This document shows positions 1-10,511 of a stretch of DNA of 64,000 nt, one piece after another. Where the stretch lies: NCBI RefSeq assembly GCF_020497125.1, contig NC_059074.1, positions 191,389,415-191,453,414 of the forward strand. Reading direction: 5' to 3'. Under the pieces are notes generated by a model that was given only the letters and a program-made list of their open reading frames with translations, was not told the DNA's origin and did not search any database. The position numbers were made by a program, and so were the translations under genes. The DNA is from Mauremys mutica. Its lineage: Eukaryota; Chordata; Testudines; Geoemydidae. Position 1 is the stretch's first letter, and every line of letters starts with the position of its first letter.

Positions 1-2460
1 AGCAGCATTCTCATGGGAGCTAAGCTGGGAATGTGTGAAATCCAGTATGAAAAAGAAAATGGACAAACTTGCCCAAGACATGCCCCAACCCATTTTGGGG
101 CTTCTTAATACCTTGTTCCTTCTGGCAGCAACTGACAGAAGAATGACTGGAACAAGAGTTAATCAAAGAAGCGCCAGCAGAGATGGAGGGATGTTCATTT
201 TTCTTTCACTGGCCTTTCATTTTCACTGAGCTATGGACATTTTATCTGAAATAGAAAATATTGAGCTTTAAGGGTAAATCTCTGTTAAAATGATATTCAC
301 CCAAACTGCTTTTTAATCTTTGTCACTATGCCAACATGAATAAAGAAAGCAAGAAGACATCTTCATGGACCCTTTAGAAAACCAGGAGAGTCAAAATTAA
401 GGATAAACTTGAAAAAAAAAAAACTTTTCAACATATGGAACTACTTCACTCAAACAACCTTAACTTTGCCCCCTAGAGACCCTGGCTTCCTGTCCTTCCC
501 ATTTTTGAGTTCCCTTCTTGTCTGCTTTGTAACTTGTCATTTGATCAGACTGTTTTCTTAGCTTTTAATATAAAAGGCTGTAGCCTAAAAAAGGCATGTA
601 GCAGACTCCTTAAATTTGAAAATGCCGGTAACTGTATCACTGCCTTCCTCTATCTTCCCTGGGTCATCCTCTTTCATAAAGGCTTTAACAAGTCTGCAGC
701 TAGTGATGATCCTGCACTAGTACTCCTGGTGGGGTGAGTACCAAAAATGTGCACTCCACAGCATTGGTTTGGGAGGTGGCTTAAGTCCCAAATGTCTCAA
801 ATGCTACATGACTCCTCAGCACCATTTTGCTTTCTTCATTTACATCTGCTTTAGGATCCAGACCTAGAAATTTTCTGTGCAAAGAGATGTTCTGGGTGAG
901 ATGTTTACCCCACTCCAGACTCCCTGCCAGTTAAAAGGGCTGGCACATTGTAAAAGGTCCCTAAAGCCCTTCATCAGCTGGAGGGAGGATTTGCACAGTA
1001 CAGGCACTGTGGAAGATGCCTTTAGGGAGTGGCCTCTGAGGACCCCCTTGCAAAGCTCTGGCATAGGGAGTATCTGGGGTGGGGTGAGTTGGGGTGGGGT
1101 GAGTTGGGGTGGGCCACAGCAGGCAGCCCTGGAGAGATTCTTGGAAGGGCTGTGGCCAGTAGGGCAGCCTGGGGAGACTGTTGTAAATATGACAGGTCTT
1201 AATGGCTGTCTAAATAAGGCTGGGGCTCCTAGAGCAGCTCAGGATGAGCAGGACACAAAGGTGGCTTCCTTAGGCTTTCTCTACCTCTACTTGAGTACAC
1301 ATACTTACACTAGCTCTTCTCAAGCTAGCATGAGTATAAATCGCAGTGACTCAGCCATGCCTTCGCTCCTGATACCCGTACTACCACGCCTACACGGCTA
1401 CTTGTACTCACGCAAGCTCAATGAGAGCTAGTACAAGTTCTTGTATGCGAGCAGGAGAATCACCTCGCTAGCTCACAGTGTAGACGTAGTCTTAGTTCTC
1501 TCTCTAAGAGGCTCAGCACAGACTCCTTCCCTTTTAGGGACCCTGTATTACTGATGGCATGCAAATTTACCCGAGCGATATGTATTCTCAACCTTGACAC
1601 CAATTCAACAAAGCTTATGCCAGGGATTATGTAGAGATACAGTATCTATTGTACATTTTGTATCTTGCAGCATCTTCTAACTACTGGGAGTATCTTCTAA
1701 CTACAGGCAGCACAAAAATTAATTGGACACAACTCCCTATAATTATTGGGTGGAAGAGGAATAAAAGGTACCTTAACCCCCCTCCACCTGCTAAGTACTT
1801 GTACCAATAGTATCCATCTTTTCTTCTGACCATGGATTACTGGTTGTCTTACCCTTCTCTACAGCTGGGAGAGAGAGTTATTTTGGCTGGACACAGGCCA
1901 GTGTTTCAGTGCTTTATGGGTAACACCTACTACAGGGTCTTGAATTCTTATCCTTTTTCAAGCAGTTTTTTTTTAAACTTGTGCGGGGTTAAAAGATGTG
2001 TGGGAAAGAAACACCACTGATGATGTGAGTCAAATATATCCCTGCCACCTCTCCGTTTATTTTCATGGGCTTAACCCAACGATGAATTTGACTTCTTACT
2101 CCCCAGCCATAAGCAAACATGTTGTCTAACTAAAGCAATGATTTCTTAACAAGAAGATCTTGATTGCACGAAGAGCCTCTTTCTTCCTCAGTGTTTTATT
2201 CCTGACTGATAAGTACCCAGCTCTTTCAGAATCAGCTTACCTCTTCTTTGTACAAAAATTCAGCTTCTATCATATCTCCCTTCTTATGCTGACTCTGGTG
2301 CTATGCAAACTATTCTGCTCTTGGAACAAGGGGCTGATGATAACATCAACATGTACAGTGCAGTAACACTGAAAATCTGGAAAAAGGCACTTTTGCTTTC
2401 ATTAGAAAATATATGAATTCCACTGTTACTGTCTTTTCTGCTATGAAAAATCTGATGATC
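1..2460. other. Intergenic DNA upstream of PCSK2, no gene seen
   Basis: No reading frame here resembles a known protein, and the longest open stretch (about 877-1431) is compositionally odd rather than protein-like. Around 1285-1490 there are several short motifs rich in AGCT and GTACT that partly pair with each other, suggesting a degenerate DNA-transposon MITE, but no clean terminal repeats or target duplication can be read. The rest is ordinary AT-rich non-coding sequence. Confidence 0.6.
1076..1113. repeat. 15-bp G-rich tandem repeat (about 2.5 copies)
   Basis: The unit GGGGTGGGGTGAGTT occurs at 1076-1090 and 1091-1105 and continues as GGGGTGGG to 1113. It is a short G-rich minisatellite with several G runs that could in principle form a G-quadruplex on the + strand. 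No function is indicated. Confidence 0.85.
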
Positions 2461-2768
2461 GCTAGGGACCGGGCCGGCGCTTCCATTTAGGCAACCTAGG
2501 TGGTCGCCTAGGGCACCAGGATTTGGGGGGGCAGCATTTTGCTGCCCTTGGTGGCAATTCGATGGTGGGGGGGTCCTTCCGCGCTCCGGGTCTTCGGTGG
2601 CAATTCTGCGGCGGGTCCTTCACTCACTCCGGGACCTGCTGCCGAAGTGCCCTGAAGACCGGGAGCGCAGAAGGATGCCCCCGCCGCAGAATTGCCACCA
2701 ACGACCAGGAGCGCGGAAGGACCCCCGCCTAGGGCGCCAAAAACCCTGGTGCCGCTCCTGGCTAGGGA
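2461..2768. mobile_element. Non-autonomous hAT-type MITE with 8-bp target duplication
   Basis: A GC-rich block of 292 bp (2469-2760) is flanked by a perfect 8-bp direct repeat GCTAGGGA at 2461-2468 and 2761-2768, the duplication length made by hAT transposases. The ends are imperfect inverted repeats (CCGGGCCGGCGCT at the left; reverse of the right end CAGGAGCGGCA). Inside, segments such as TTCGGTGGCAATTCTGCGG and its near complement recur in both orientations. It encodes no transposase, so it must have been mobilised in trans. Small open frames through it come from base composition. Confidence 0.8.
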
Positions 2769-4727
2769 GGGGCCAAATACAAGAGTAAGATTCTCTCATC
2801 CCTTTCCAAGCAAACAATAAGTATCTCCTGAATCATGGCAGCTAATGTGTATACTGAGGGAAGGTGTAATTTCAGCGTGCCATGTTTTTCAAGGTTAGAG
2901 TTTATGCGGGGGAGAGGAAGGAAAATTCTGAAATTTTGAAATTTGTTTTCATTCAAAATTGGAACAAAAAGTTATTTGTATGATCATAATGCCTACTCCT
3001 GGTACAGGACACCAGTGAGATAAGGGTTGTACAAACAGAACAAAAGTGACAGCACCCGCCCCAAGTAGCTTAAATAGAAATGTCAACATTTCTTGCAGAA
3101 CAGAAATTCAGAATAAATTTGTTTTGTTTTGAAAATGTAAAACAACTATGATATAAATTATATATGAAACACTTTGACATCATTGAAATTAAATCAGTAA
3201 GTTGAAATGATTCATTTTCACTCTTTCTCACTGAAAATTTCATAGAAATTGACATGTTTCTGCAAGACATTTTGATATTGACAAAACTGCATTTTCCCAC
3301 CAAAAACTTAGTTAAACTTTTCAACTGGCTTTATTTAGGTTAAATCCAAGTGATTCCAGTTTAGAGTCCTGATTGGGTTGAGCAGGTATTGGTGTATGCA
3401 TTATCTACATGCCACTCGTCCTCACTGCTGCTATCATAGAAAGGAAGAAGAAATTACAAAAGATGGGAAAGTTAGAACATGTTACCATTCCCCCACACCC
3501 CTCCTCCCCCCATCCCAGTTCTGTTGTTTTTTTAGAGCAAAGCTTGCAGCTTCCATACACACTACTTTACTGAAGCAAAAGAGATGACCAATGAGTAATT
3601 TGTTACTGTTTTGTCATCGGGGTAGCTGGATTTTCTCAGAAGCCCGTTCTTTGGGTCTCTCTAATTTCCCCTTCTGAACTCCATGCTTAGTCACTTTGAA
3701 CCTTACTCATATATGACCTGTACCTCTCTGAACCAACCTGTATCTTTTCCAATTTTCCCCTGGCCTCTTACCATTGTCCCCATTGTCTTGGAAACCTTTT
3801 GGGTTTCCTTTTTACTTGGCCCTCCACCAAGTTATTTTCCCTTAAATGTTTTCTGATCTTTTCCACAGCATTCTCCAGTCTCATAAGAGTCCTCTTTTCA
3901 TCCATTGTTATCTTCTAAAATGTCACTGAAACGCCATCTGCTCCAAGCCTCACTGATTTCTCTGAGCAATTCTAGGTCTAAAATTACTCTCACAGACCTC
4001 CCCTGCAGACTCTTTCTAACAAGTCATAAAAATGATACAAGAGTGTTGAATCAGACAAGCTTATCTTTTTAATACAAATGCATCATACAGATACAATGAT
4101 TTAAATTCACCACTTTAAGGTAACTTTCTGCATTGGCTATTTAGGGCCTGATTCAGAAAAGCTCTTAAACATATGACTAATCACATCTATTTTTTGTGCT
4201 CTATTTAGTAAAATTCTTAATTACATTAATTAAATCTCATTGAAGTTAGCCAGGCTTAAGCTCCTGCTTAAAGTAAAACGTACTTTGCTGAATCAAGGCT
4301 TAAGCACACAGCCTCTGTGAATTTATTGTATAGATTATAGTTTAACAGTGTTTCACATTGTTCTCGTCACCCTTCCGAACATAGCAGGCACATAGGCTGT
4401 AATGTATCTTTAAAACCACCTTTCATCTTTTTGTATCATGTGCATGTGAAAGTAAATATAATATTAGGTATGGGGAACTGCTTTCACTGATTACATTAAT
4501 CATTCTCCACTATGTACTTTGCCATGTCATTCTGTTGGTACTTCTAATTCCATGTTACTAAGATAGCTGACACCATGGCACCTGTATGTACTTGTACAAT
4601 AAATATCCTGTGTTTTGCTGGTTCCTTCTCTGAGGAATGTAGGATTATGAATCCCAGAAACTGTAGACTGGAAAATTGTTAATGGGCAGCTGAACTTCAA
4701 GTGTTCTTCTATGTTTTGAATAATAGA
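2769..4727. other. Intergenic DNA, no gene; weak old repeats
   Basis: No coding sequence recognised. The stretch at about 3660-4030 has the look of the 3' part of an old LINE (possibly L2-like), but I cannot place it firmly. Around 4147-4310 the pattern GGCCTGATTCAG ... CTGCTTAAAGTAAAACG ... CTGAATCAAGGCTTAAGC matches a self-complementary short repeat type that also occurs near 34640 and 54750. The remainder is AT-rich with nothing identifiable. Confidence 0.5.
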
Positions 4728-4874
4728 TTATTAGGGTTGGGAGGGACCTCAGGAGGTCATCTAGTCCAATCCCCTGCTCAAAGCAGGACCAATCCCCCAA
4801 ATGGCCCCCTCAAGGATTGAACTCATAACCCTGGGTTTAGCAGGCCAATGCTCAAACCACTGAGTTAGCCCCCA
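4728..4874 (-). mobile_element. tRNA-derived SINE, Cry (cryptodiran turtle) type
   Basis: Read on the minus strand this starts with a tRNA-like head (GGGGGCTAACTCAGTGGTTT, with an A-box) followed by a B-box-like GAGTTCAATCCTTGAGG, then a linker and a tail GGACTAGATGACCTCCTGAG with TCCCAACCCTAATAATC. The tail is nearly identical to the 3' ends of the CR1 LINEs in this window, fitting mobilisation by CR1 machinery. The head is that of the tRNA-Lys-related SINE known from hidden-necked turtles, and it is the main reason for calling the organism a turtle. Confidence 0.85.
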
Positions 4875-6639
4875 ATGCTACACAGGGCTGTTAGGGACTT
4901 ATTTTAATTGTAGAACCAGCTAAATGCCAACCTCTTAGATTCATACACCTTAAATGCAAAGCACTATCTGTTTTAATCCTCTCTCCCTCTCCCCATTAAC
5001 AGTAAACTTATAGCTTATTTTAAGGCAAAATATGCAGACAATCAGGAGCCAGTTACCTTTAAACGCTGTTGTCAGCATTAATAAATCTATAATCAAAAAG
5101 TCCAACAACATCAAACAATAGAGGTCTGTTCAAATTGTTACACCACCAACTAGTCCAGCCTGAGGTTTTTCAAATGCCGCAAGACACTCTAGAAACCCTC
5201 TAGAGTAAGTACACCAAGCACATTAGAGGACTGATCCTTGGTCTAGAGAAGCACTTCTTGGTTTGATTAGTTGATTTGCTATGATTGTTCAGATTACTGT
5301 TCTCTTCATTGTTGTGGTTGAATGTCCCCGAAGCCATTTTACAACAGTTTTAGTATCAGTGCTTATTTTGACAAATCTTCTCAACCCAAGCAGGGTTCTA
5401 TTAATATAACATACATAAGTCTAAATTTGTCAAGTCTGTGCTCCCTTCTGTATGCACTAAATTACATACATGCATACATACAACTTCCCCTTGTTGATTT
5501 AGACACCTGTGCACCCACTAACACCTGCATGCACACTTTAAATAGTACATACGTATTTAAAAACATGCACCAGCAAAATCGATTGGCCTCTGTGACCTTC
5601 ACAGGTGCCAGTATGAACGTGTACAAATATTAGACTATTTAAAGTGAGCATTCAACTATTTTGCATCTGCAATGTACAGGTGAAAGTATGTGAGTATTTC
5701 TTTACTACCAAAAATAGTTGCCAGTTGTAAATCTTTGCTAACTGAGGAATGTTACTGCTGGATTCATAATATTCTCTAGGCATTTCCTATGTAAGTACTG
5801 CAAGTCCCATGCTGGTGTTATTTAGTTATTAAAAGCAAAGTACAGAAGATTTGAGAGATGACCTCTCTACTTGGAATTGTACTGGCGTCTTTCAATTTAC
5901 TACAGCACCTAGCACAATGCAGCCTTGACCCTTGTAGCCTTCCAGGAATTACTGCAATGTAAATGCCTGATAGCAGAATTTGTTGGACCCGTATCAGTCT
6001 ATGCTTCTGTCAATACACAGCTCTGAAACAGTATTTAAGGGGCTTGTGTGAACCTTAAGATATTGGCTGTTTCTGGGTCAAATTCTCTCTTTTTTAATTT
6101 GTTCTCTTAGGATAAGCACAAAGGATGGGGGCGGGGGCAATGTCTGTCATTTTTTAGTGAACCCATCTGGTGGATGTGAAGAGTAGCACTGATAGAAACC
6201 AGAGAGAACCTGCCCCCACTAAGTGAAGGCAGATAGAATGAAGAGTCTCTGGGCCAAGAGTGGAAGAGACTAGTAGATACTTATTGGTCTTTCTTTTTGA
6301 GGAAAATAACCTTGGCTAAGATGTGATACTAAGGGTAAAATGGGCATTTCTTGGAAACTTAGCCTGTTTGTTAAAGCACTGCTTTGAAGTGATTTTTGAT
6401 CCTATCATTACTTGAAGTAGTCACAGCATAAGTTTTCCTCCATGGTCTCCCACCCCCTAGGTGGCTCTGGGGAAACCTTTGCCCAGGCACCCGCTCCAGT
6501 ATCCCTGGTACATAGTAGGTACATGGCTATACCTCCTTGCACTTAGTTTGTCTTCAAATGCTATTTTTCTCACTTCCCGCCATAATAACTTCTAACATGA
6601 ATGTCCAGATTTCTAAAGTGAAGCAATGCCACCTCATGC
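4875..6639. other. Intergenic DNA, no gene; L2-like 3' end fragment
   Basis: No gene recognised. A short piece at about 5903-5965 (ACAGCACCTAGCACAATGCA...) matches the 3' end type of old L2 LINEs, which also appears at 22128 and 38025. The rest is unannotated AT-rich DNA; a frame at 5322-5633 has no resemblance to a known family. Confidence 0.5.
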
Positions 6640-7090
6640 CATTAATTGCTCAGATGCACTTGATACCTTCATTTCAAATCTCCCCATAACCCCTTGTTTA
6701 TCCCTATATCTGTTGCTACAAATCCAGGTATTATCTTTGATGCTGCTTCAGATTCCAGTGAGGAATACGGTTATATTCTCATTTGGCAACTTCAGAAAAA
6801 AAAATGTCCAAGGGAGACCCAAGCGTGTTGAAAATGATGCTCGGATGATGATTCATTCTTTCATAACCATGCTATTGGATTATTGTAATGTTCTGTTTTC
6901 AGCTTTTCAAAATGCCACTGCTCACATGCTTACTAGCACTATTAGAGATTTAAGCAATTTAAATCTTGTTCTCAGAGAACTCCACTGGTTTCCACGCAGA
7001 GAAAAAGCATCTAAATTTTACTTTGAGATATTGGACCTTCTTAGGCACAATACCATCCAATTCTGTTGCCCCAAAACACTAAACACTTAG
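6640..7090 (+). mobile_element. Degenerate LINE remnant (L2-like reverse transcriptase C-terminal region)
   Basis: One open frame of about 150 codons reads as the part of an L2-type LINE polyprotein lying downstream of the reverse transcriptase core. Recognisable blocks in order are IHSFITMLLDYCNVLFSAFQ (family form: hydrophobic-xSRLDYCNALxxGLP), then a poorly conserved stretch, then LRELHWFPRREKASKFYFEI (family form: LKSLHWLPVxxRIDFK). The N-terminal two thirds of the protein, including the RT active site, is absent, so this is a 5'-truncated fossil. Family assignment is from motif memory; related CR1 or other LINE clades are possible. The open frame has survived by chance rather than by selection. 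Confidence 0.65.
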
Positions 7091-7424
7091 CTAATGTTAG
7101 CATTTTGTTGGCCATTACTAATTCCAGATTTCTTTTTGTAAGAAAAATGAAGTGAATTTAATTGTTGGGATAGGTAATGGACTGGCTACCCTGGGTTTGT
7201 CTGTAGAGGAAGTACAGTGGCAGTGCACATTTATCAGGGTGCCCCACCAATTTGCCCTGCCAATGGAGTTATTCAGTTGCCATGTCCATTCATTTATAGC
7301 ATCTGAACTTGAGCTGCCAGTTATAATGGTGTTTTTAAGCTACAGAAACTAAGCCACTGGGTTCTGGACTGAGATCAGACTCATAACTACCATTTTTCTT
7401 TAACTGGGAGTATTTAATGGACTT

Positions 7425-7575
7425 TTCCCTGCCTGAAGTTACACAGCAAGCTCCAGATCCACGACCTAAATACCTTTTGAGGATCTGGGCCGAGGTCTGT
7501 CTTAGAGCTGGGAACTGAACCCAGGTATCCTGAGTCTAAGTCCAGTGCCTTAATCACAAAGCCCTCTACCTCCTT
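7425..7575 (-). repeat. MIR-like SINE fragment (antisense)
   Basis: The phrases GAAGTTACACAGCAAG, GAGCTGGGAACTGAACCCAG and AAGTCCAGTGCCTTAATCAC follow the order of an antisense MIR/CORE-SINE core. It is strongly diverged, with an apparent insertion in the middle. This is an ancient amniote fossil with no coding content. Confidence 0.5.
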
Positions 7576-8697
7576 GCTCTTTCCCTTCCTTCCTTTCTCT
7601 TTCTAATATCCCTCCCTTTTTGTTCTCCCCCACCTCAAACAGTTGGCAAACTCTCTAAGGCAACCAGAAATGGCAGGAAGCCATGTTCCCTTGTTCCTGA
7701 CTATAGTGTTGGGAGCTCTTCATGCTGAGTTAATGGAGCCATGCCCACTCCTGAACAGCTTTTTGTTATTGATGCTCCACCTTATATATGTCAGCAGTGA
7801 AGTGGAAAGCGTCGATGAGAGGAACAGTTTTAGAGGGCAGGGACCCTTCTAAACATTTTTTATAGGGAAGTTAGGGTCCTTTGAGGCAGGCAGATCTTAG
7901 AAATCTCCCCTTCTATACCTGAGAAACTGCACAGTTTCTCTACAGTCCTTGCTTCCTCGCTGGCAAGCTCTAATTAGTGCTATTCATCCTGTAATTTCAC
8001 CAGCACCCAAACTCCCCAGGAACATGTCAAATGCTTTAGTAGTAAAAAAAAAATTTACAATGGGAATGTCACAGGATCAATTAAAAAAATAACTTGGATT
8101 TTTTTTTATAGTGTGTGACATTATTTGCAGTAAATACCTGCTCTTTGAACAGGCATCTAAAAACCTGCAATTCATTGACATAAACTCTTTACTAGGCTGC
8201 AGAGATTGCTTTTCTCCTCGATATTCCATTTGTAATGCATACCTTTCTTAGCATCAGTAATTCATTTTAAAGCTTTCAGTTTGGTTTAAATGTGTTTTGG
8301 ATCAGGCCCCAAGTTTCATTTTTCTTCAGCCTGAGTAGGGGATTTTTATGCAGAGGAAGGAAATCAATAATTTTGTCACAATAAATCAATTGTTTTCGGA
8401 GTGTCCATTCTATCACTGTGATTACCTGTTCCCTCCTTCTCTTGAGGGTATTTTAGGATAATGAAAATAGACAACCCATATACCTTTAATCTTTACTGTT
8501 TTACAAATTCTTTTATGCGGATTGTTTTAAACTCAGCTCCATTATAACCATTTGTAAAATGGATTACCACAAGTCTACTGCTCTATTTATTTCAAAATTA
8601 ATAACCACTTTGCACACACTCTCTATAACAACACAATTGTTACATCTTAAAGGAATGTATTTTTCTCTGTTCCTCAGGGAATGTCTCTTCCTTTTTA
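7576..8697. other. Intergenic DNA, nothing identified
   Basis: AT-rich non-coding sequence with several poly-T and poly-A runs. I recognise neither a gene nor a repeat. A stretch near 7970-8050 is less repeat-like than its surroundings and could be conserved non-coding sequence, but this cannot be judged from one genome. Confidence 0.4.
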
Positions 8698-8818
8698 AGT
8701 ATCAGAGGGGTAGCCGTGTTAGTCTGGTTCTGTAGAAGCAGCAGAGAATCCTGTGGCACCTTATAGACCAAAACGTCTGTTAGTCTATAAGGTGCCACAG
8801 GATTCTTTGCTGCTTCTT
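8698..8818. repeat. Foldback repeat made of two head-to-head copies of an interspersed element
   Basis: The left arm at 8734-8768 and right arm at 8783-8817 are inverted copies (34 of 35 positions pair) separated by 14 bases. Each arm carries CCTGTGGCACCTTATAGAC, part of a dispersed element usually preceded by AGGGGTAGCCGTGTTAGTCT, which is present here at 8706-8725 only before the left arm. The right copy runs a few bases further (ACAGACG side). I cannot assign the element to a class. Confidence 0.8.
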
Positions 8819-9066
8819 CCTTTTTCCAATAGGATGGGGCAACTGAAGGAGTTTATCTTTCTGAGTGATACATTTGTGTAAACCTGCAGAAATACACAGT
8901 AACATCATAGGATCCAGTCTTGTGTGTTATTTATTCCCATTGGAGTTTTGAAAATTGACTCTGTGCAGGCTTTTAATGCTTATTTTCTAAAGAAGTGAGT
9001 TTCCACTCCCTTTTACAGCTGTATCTCTTATATGAAGCCCTGCTTGGGCATTGTGTGTGTCCCCCC

Positions 9067-9151
9067 TCATAGAATCATAGAATATCAGGGTTGGAAGGGA
9101 CCTCAGGAGGTCATCTAGTCCAACCCCCTGCTCAAAGCAGGATCAATCCCC
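9067..9151 (-). mobile_element. CR1 LINE 3' end fragment
   Basis: Antisense copy of the CR1 3' terminus: TCATAGAATCATAGAATATC, then GGTTGGAAGGGACCTCAGG, then CATCTAGTCCAACCCCCTGC. The repeated TCATAGAA-type octamer at the end is the usual CR1 3' terminus. Only about 85 bp remain, as expected for severely 5'-truncated CR1 copies. Confidence 0.9.
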
Positions 9152-9343
9152 TCATCCTTGATTGCCTTATTTAAATGACAATATCCATTCTTATAAATAT
9201 TTTGTCCATAAATTTAGCTCGGAATCTCTCATTAGGTGCTTACAACACTCATAGGTTGCATGGGCTGTTGCTTTGTTTCTCTTCCTCTCCGTGTGCTGGA
9301 GGGTTTGAGTTTATTGGACAGAATATACATCCAGGTAGGTTAT

Positions 9344-9366
9344 ACACACACACACACACACACACA
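9344..9366. repeat. (CA)n microsatellite
   Basis: An uninterrupted AC/CA dinucleotide run of about 11 units. It is probably length-variable between individuals. Confidence 0.95.
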
Positions 9367-9839
9367 TCATGTGATGAAACCTGGGTCACAAGAATACTTC
9401 TCATGACCCGACATGTGTTTGCTTCCTCATGCAGCCACCCATAGAGGAAACCATCTAAGTCCTTACTACTTTAAGTGCCAGTACAGCATTCATTTCGTTA
9501 AAAGCTCTGAATTGGTTTCGCTTCGTTTTACTCCACTGGCTCAGGGAGGGAGGTTTTGTTTGTACATTCCCTGACACGGATTTATATTTCCCTCTGCACA
9601 GGGCATAACGTGGTCGGCTCTTGCATTGTCTGTGCTGCTCAGCGCGCCCTCATCTAATGAGGAGACGAGAGACGCTGGAGTGAGTGCAGGCTGCGCAGTG
9701 GCGGACCTGGAGTGCACTGTAGGCTGCCGGGCATTGGGAGCAGAGCAGGGCTGCTCGGTTATGGGCTGGGGAAAGCCCGTGCAAGGAAGGCAGCCCCGGG
9801 TGTACTGATGTCAGCATCTGGGACTGGAGCATCTCCTGC

Positions 9840-10334
9840 CGCCTAGCTCAGCACGGGCCCCGCAGGGAAACAAGCCGCTAGCCCCCAGTGCAACCCCCCA
9901 CGGGGGTCGCGCCGGTGCTGCTCCCAGCGCGCGTGTCCCCCTCGCCCTGCCCCGGGAAATGGAGGAATTCTCCAGGGTGCTGAACCAGGCGGCGGCGGGA
10001 ACCGCTCGCCTCGGGTGAGCCCAGCCCCCCCCCCCCCTCAGGCCCGCACGTGATTGGCAGCGCTGCAATCTCACCTCGGCCCGGTTGGTGCTTCCCGGGA
10101 GCCGCCGCTGAACTAGCGGCGAGGAGGAGCTGACAATGCAGAGCTGGCCGCGAGCCCCCCGCGCGCAGACCCACCCGAGCCGCCCCGCCGACTTCCCCCG
10201 CCTCGCCGCCTCCCCGCGCCAGCTGCCGAGGGAGCGCACACGCCGCGGTGCTGCAGTCAGCCTCCCCCCAAACCTCTGCTCTCCGCGGCGGCGGGCTAGC
10301 GTGTCTCTTCTCTCCCTCTCCCCAGGCAAGAGCC
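9840..10334 (+). promoter_or_regulatory. PCSK2 promoter and 5' UTR, CpG-island-like
   Basis: The sequence turns sharply GC-rich and CpG-rich from about 9840 and remains so through exon 1 to about 10620, the only such non-transposon stretch in the window. No TATA box is visible, as expected for a GC-rich promoter. Candidate sites are an E-box CACGTG at 10047-10052 immediately followed by an inverted CCAAT box (ATTGG, 10053-10057), a GC box (CCCCGCC, about 10183-10189), and further upstream a CRE-like TGATGTCA at 9806-9813. The transcription start cannot be placed. An upstream ATG at 10136 may lie within the 5' UTR. Site assignments are consensus matches only. Confidence 0.65.
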
Positions 10335-10408
10335 ATGAAGGGAGGCTGCCTCGCCCCGTGCACGGTCGCTGGGCTCCTCTGGCTGGGGCTCCTTTTGGCA
10401 GCCGCTGA
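10136..10408 (+). other. Possible upstream ORF overlapping the PCSK2 start
   Basis: An ATG with A at -3 (GACAATGC) opens a 90-codon frame, out of frame with PCSK2, which reads through the PCSK2 start codon and stops 73 bases into the coding sequence. If transcription begins upstream of 10136, scanning ribosomes would meet this ATG first and initiation at PCSK2 would require leaky scanning. The encoded peptide is Pro/Arg-rich and looks compositional, so any role would be in control rather than as a protein. Confidence 0.3.
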
Positions 10409-10511
10409 AAGAGCCGTCTACACGAATCATTTTTTGGTGGAGTTGCACCGAGGGGGCGAGCCAGAAGCGAAGCAACTCGCGGCCGAATATGGCTTTAGTG
10501 GGGTCCGGAAG
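10335..10511 (+). CDS. PCSK2: PCSK2 exon 1 coding part (proprotein convertase 2, residues 1-59)
   Basis: This encodes the N-terminus of PC2, the kexin/subtilisin-type serine endoprotease of regulated secretory granules that cuts prohormones (proglucagon, POMC products, proinsulin) after paired basic residues and needs 7B2 as partner. Residues 1-4 (MKGG), a hydrophobic core LLWLGLLLAAA (14-24) and likely cleavage before ER (25-26) form a signal peptide. Residues 25-59 start the propeptide, with the diagnostic block YTNHFLVELHRGG (29-41), then AAEYGF and GVRK. The signal core differs from the mammalian one, while the propeptide is close. The start was chosen for the family N-terminus MKGG; the Kozak context is moderate (G at -3). 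The exon ends in phase 0 (CGG AAG) before the donor GTAAGA at 10512. It splices to the exon at 41911. Confidence 0.95.

Noticed and set aside
877..1431. 184-codon open frame upstream of PCSK2
   Set aside because: The translation has no family resemblance, includes the G-rich tandem repeat (WGGVSWGG), and sits in intergenic sequence.
9811..10329. 172-codon open frame antisense to the PCSK2 promoter
   Set aside because: It lies in the CpG-rich promoter, where stops are rare on both strands. The protein is low-complexity Arg/Gly/Ala and matches nothing.
10248..10334. In-frame upstream extension of PCSK2
   Set aside because: The frame is open upstream of 10335 but begins with GTG, not ATG, and the known PC2 N-terminus MKGG starts at 10335.
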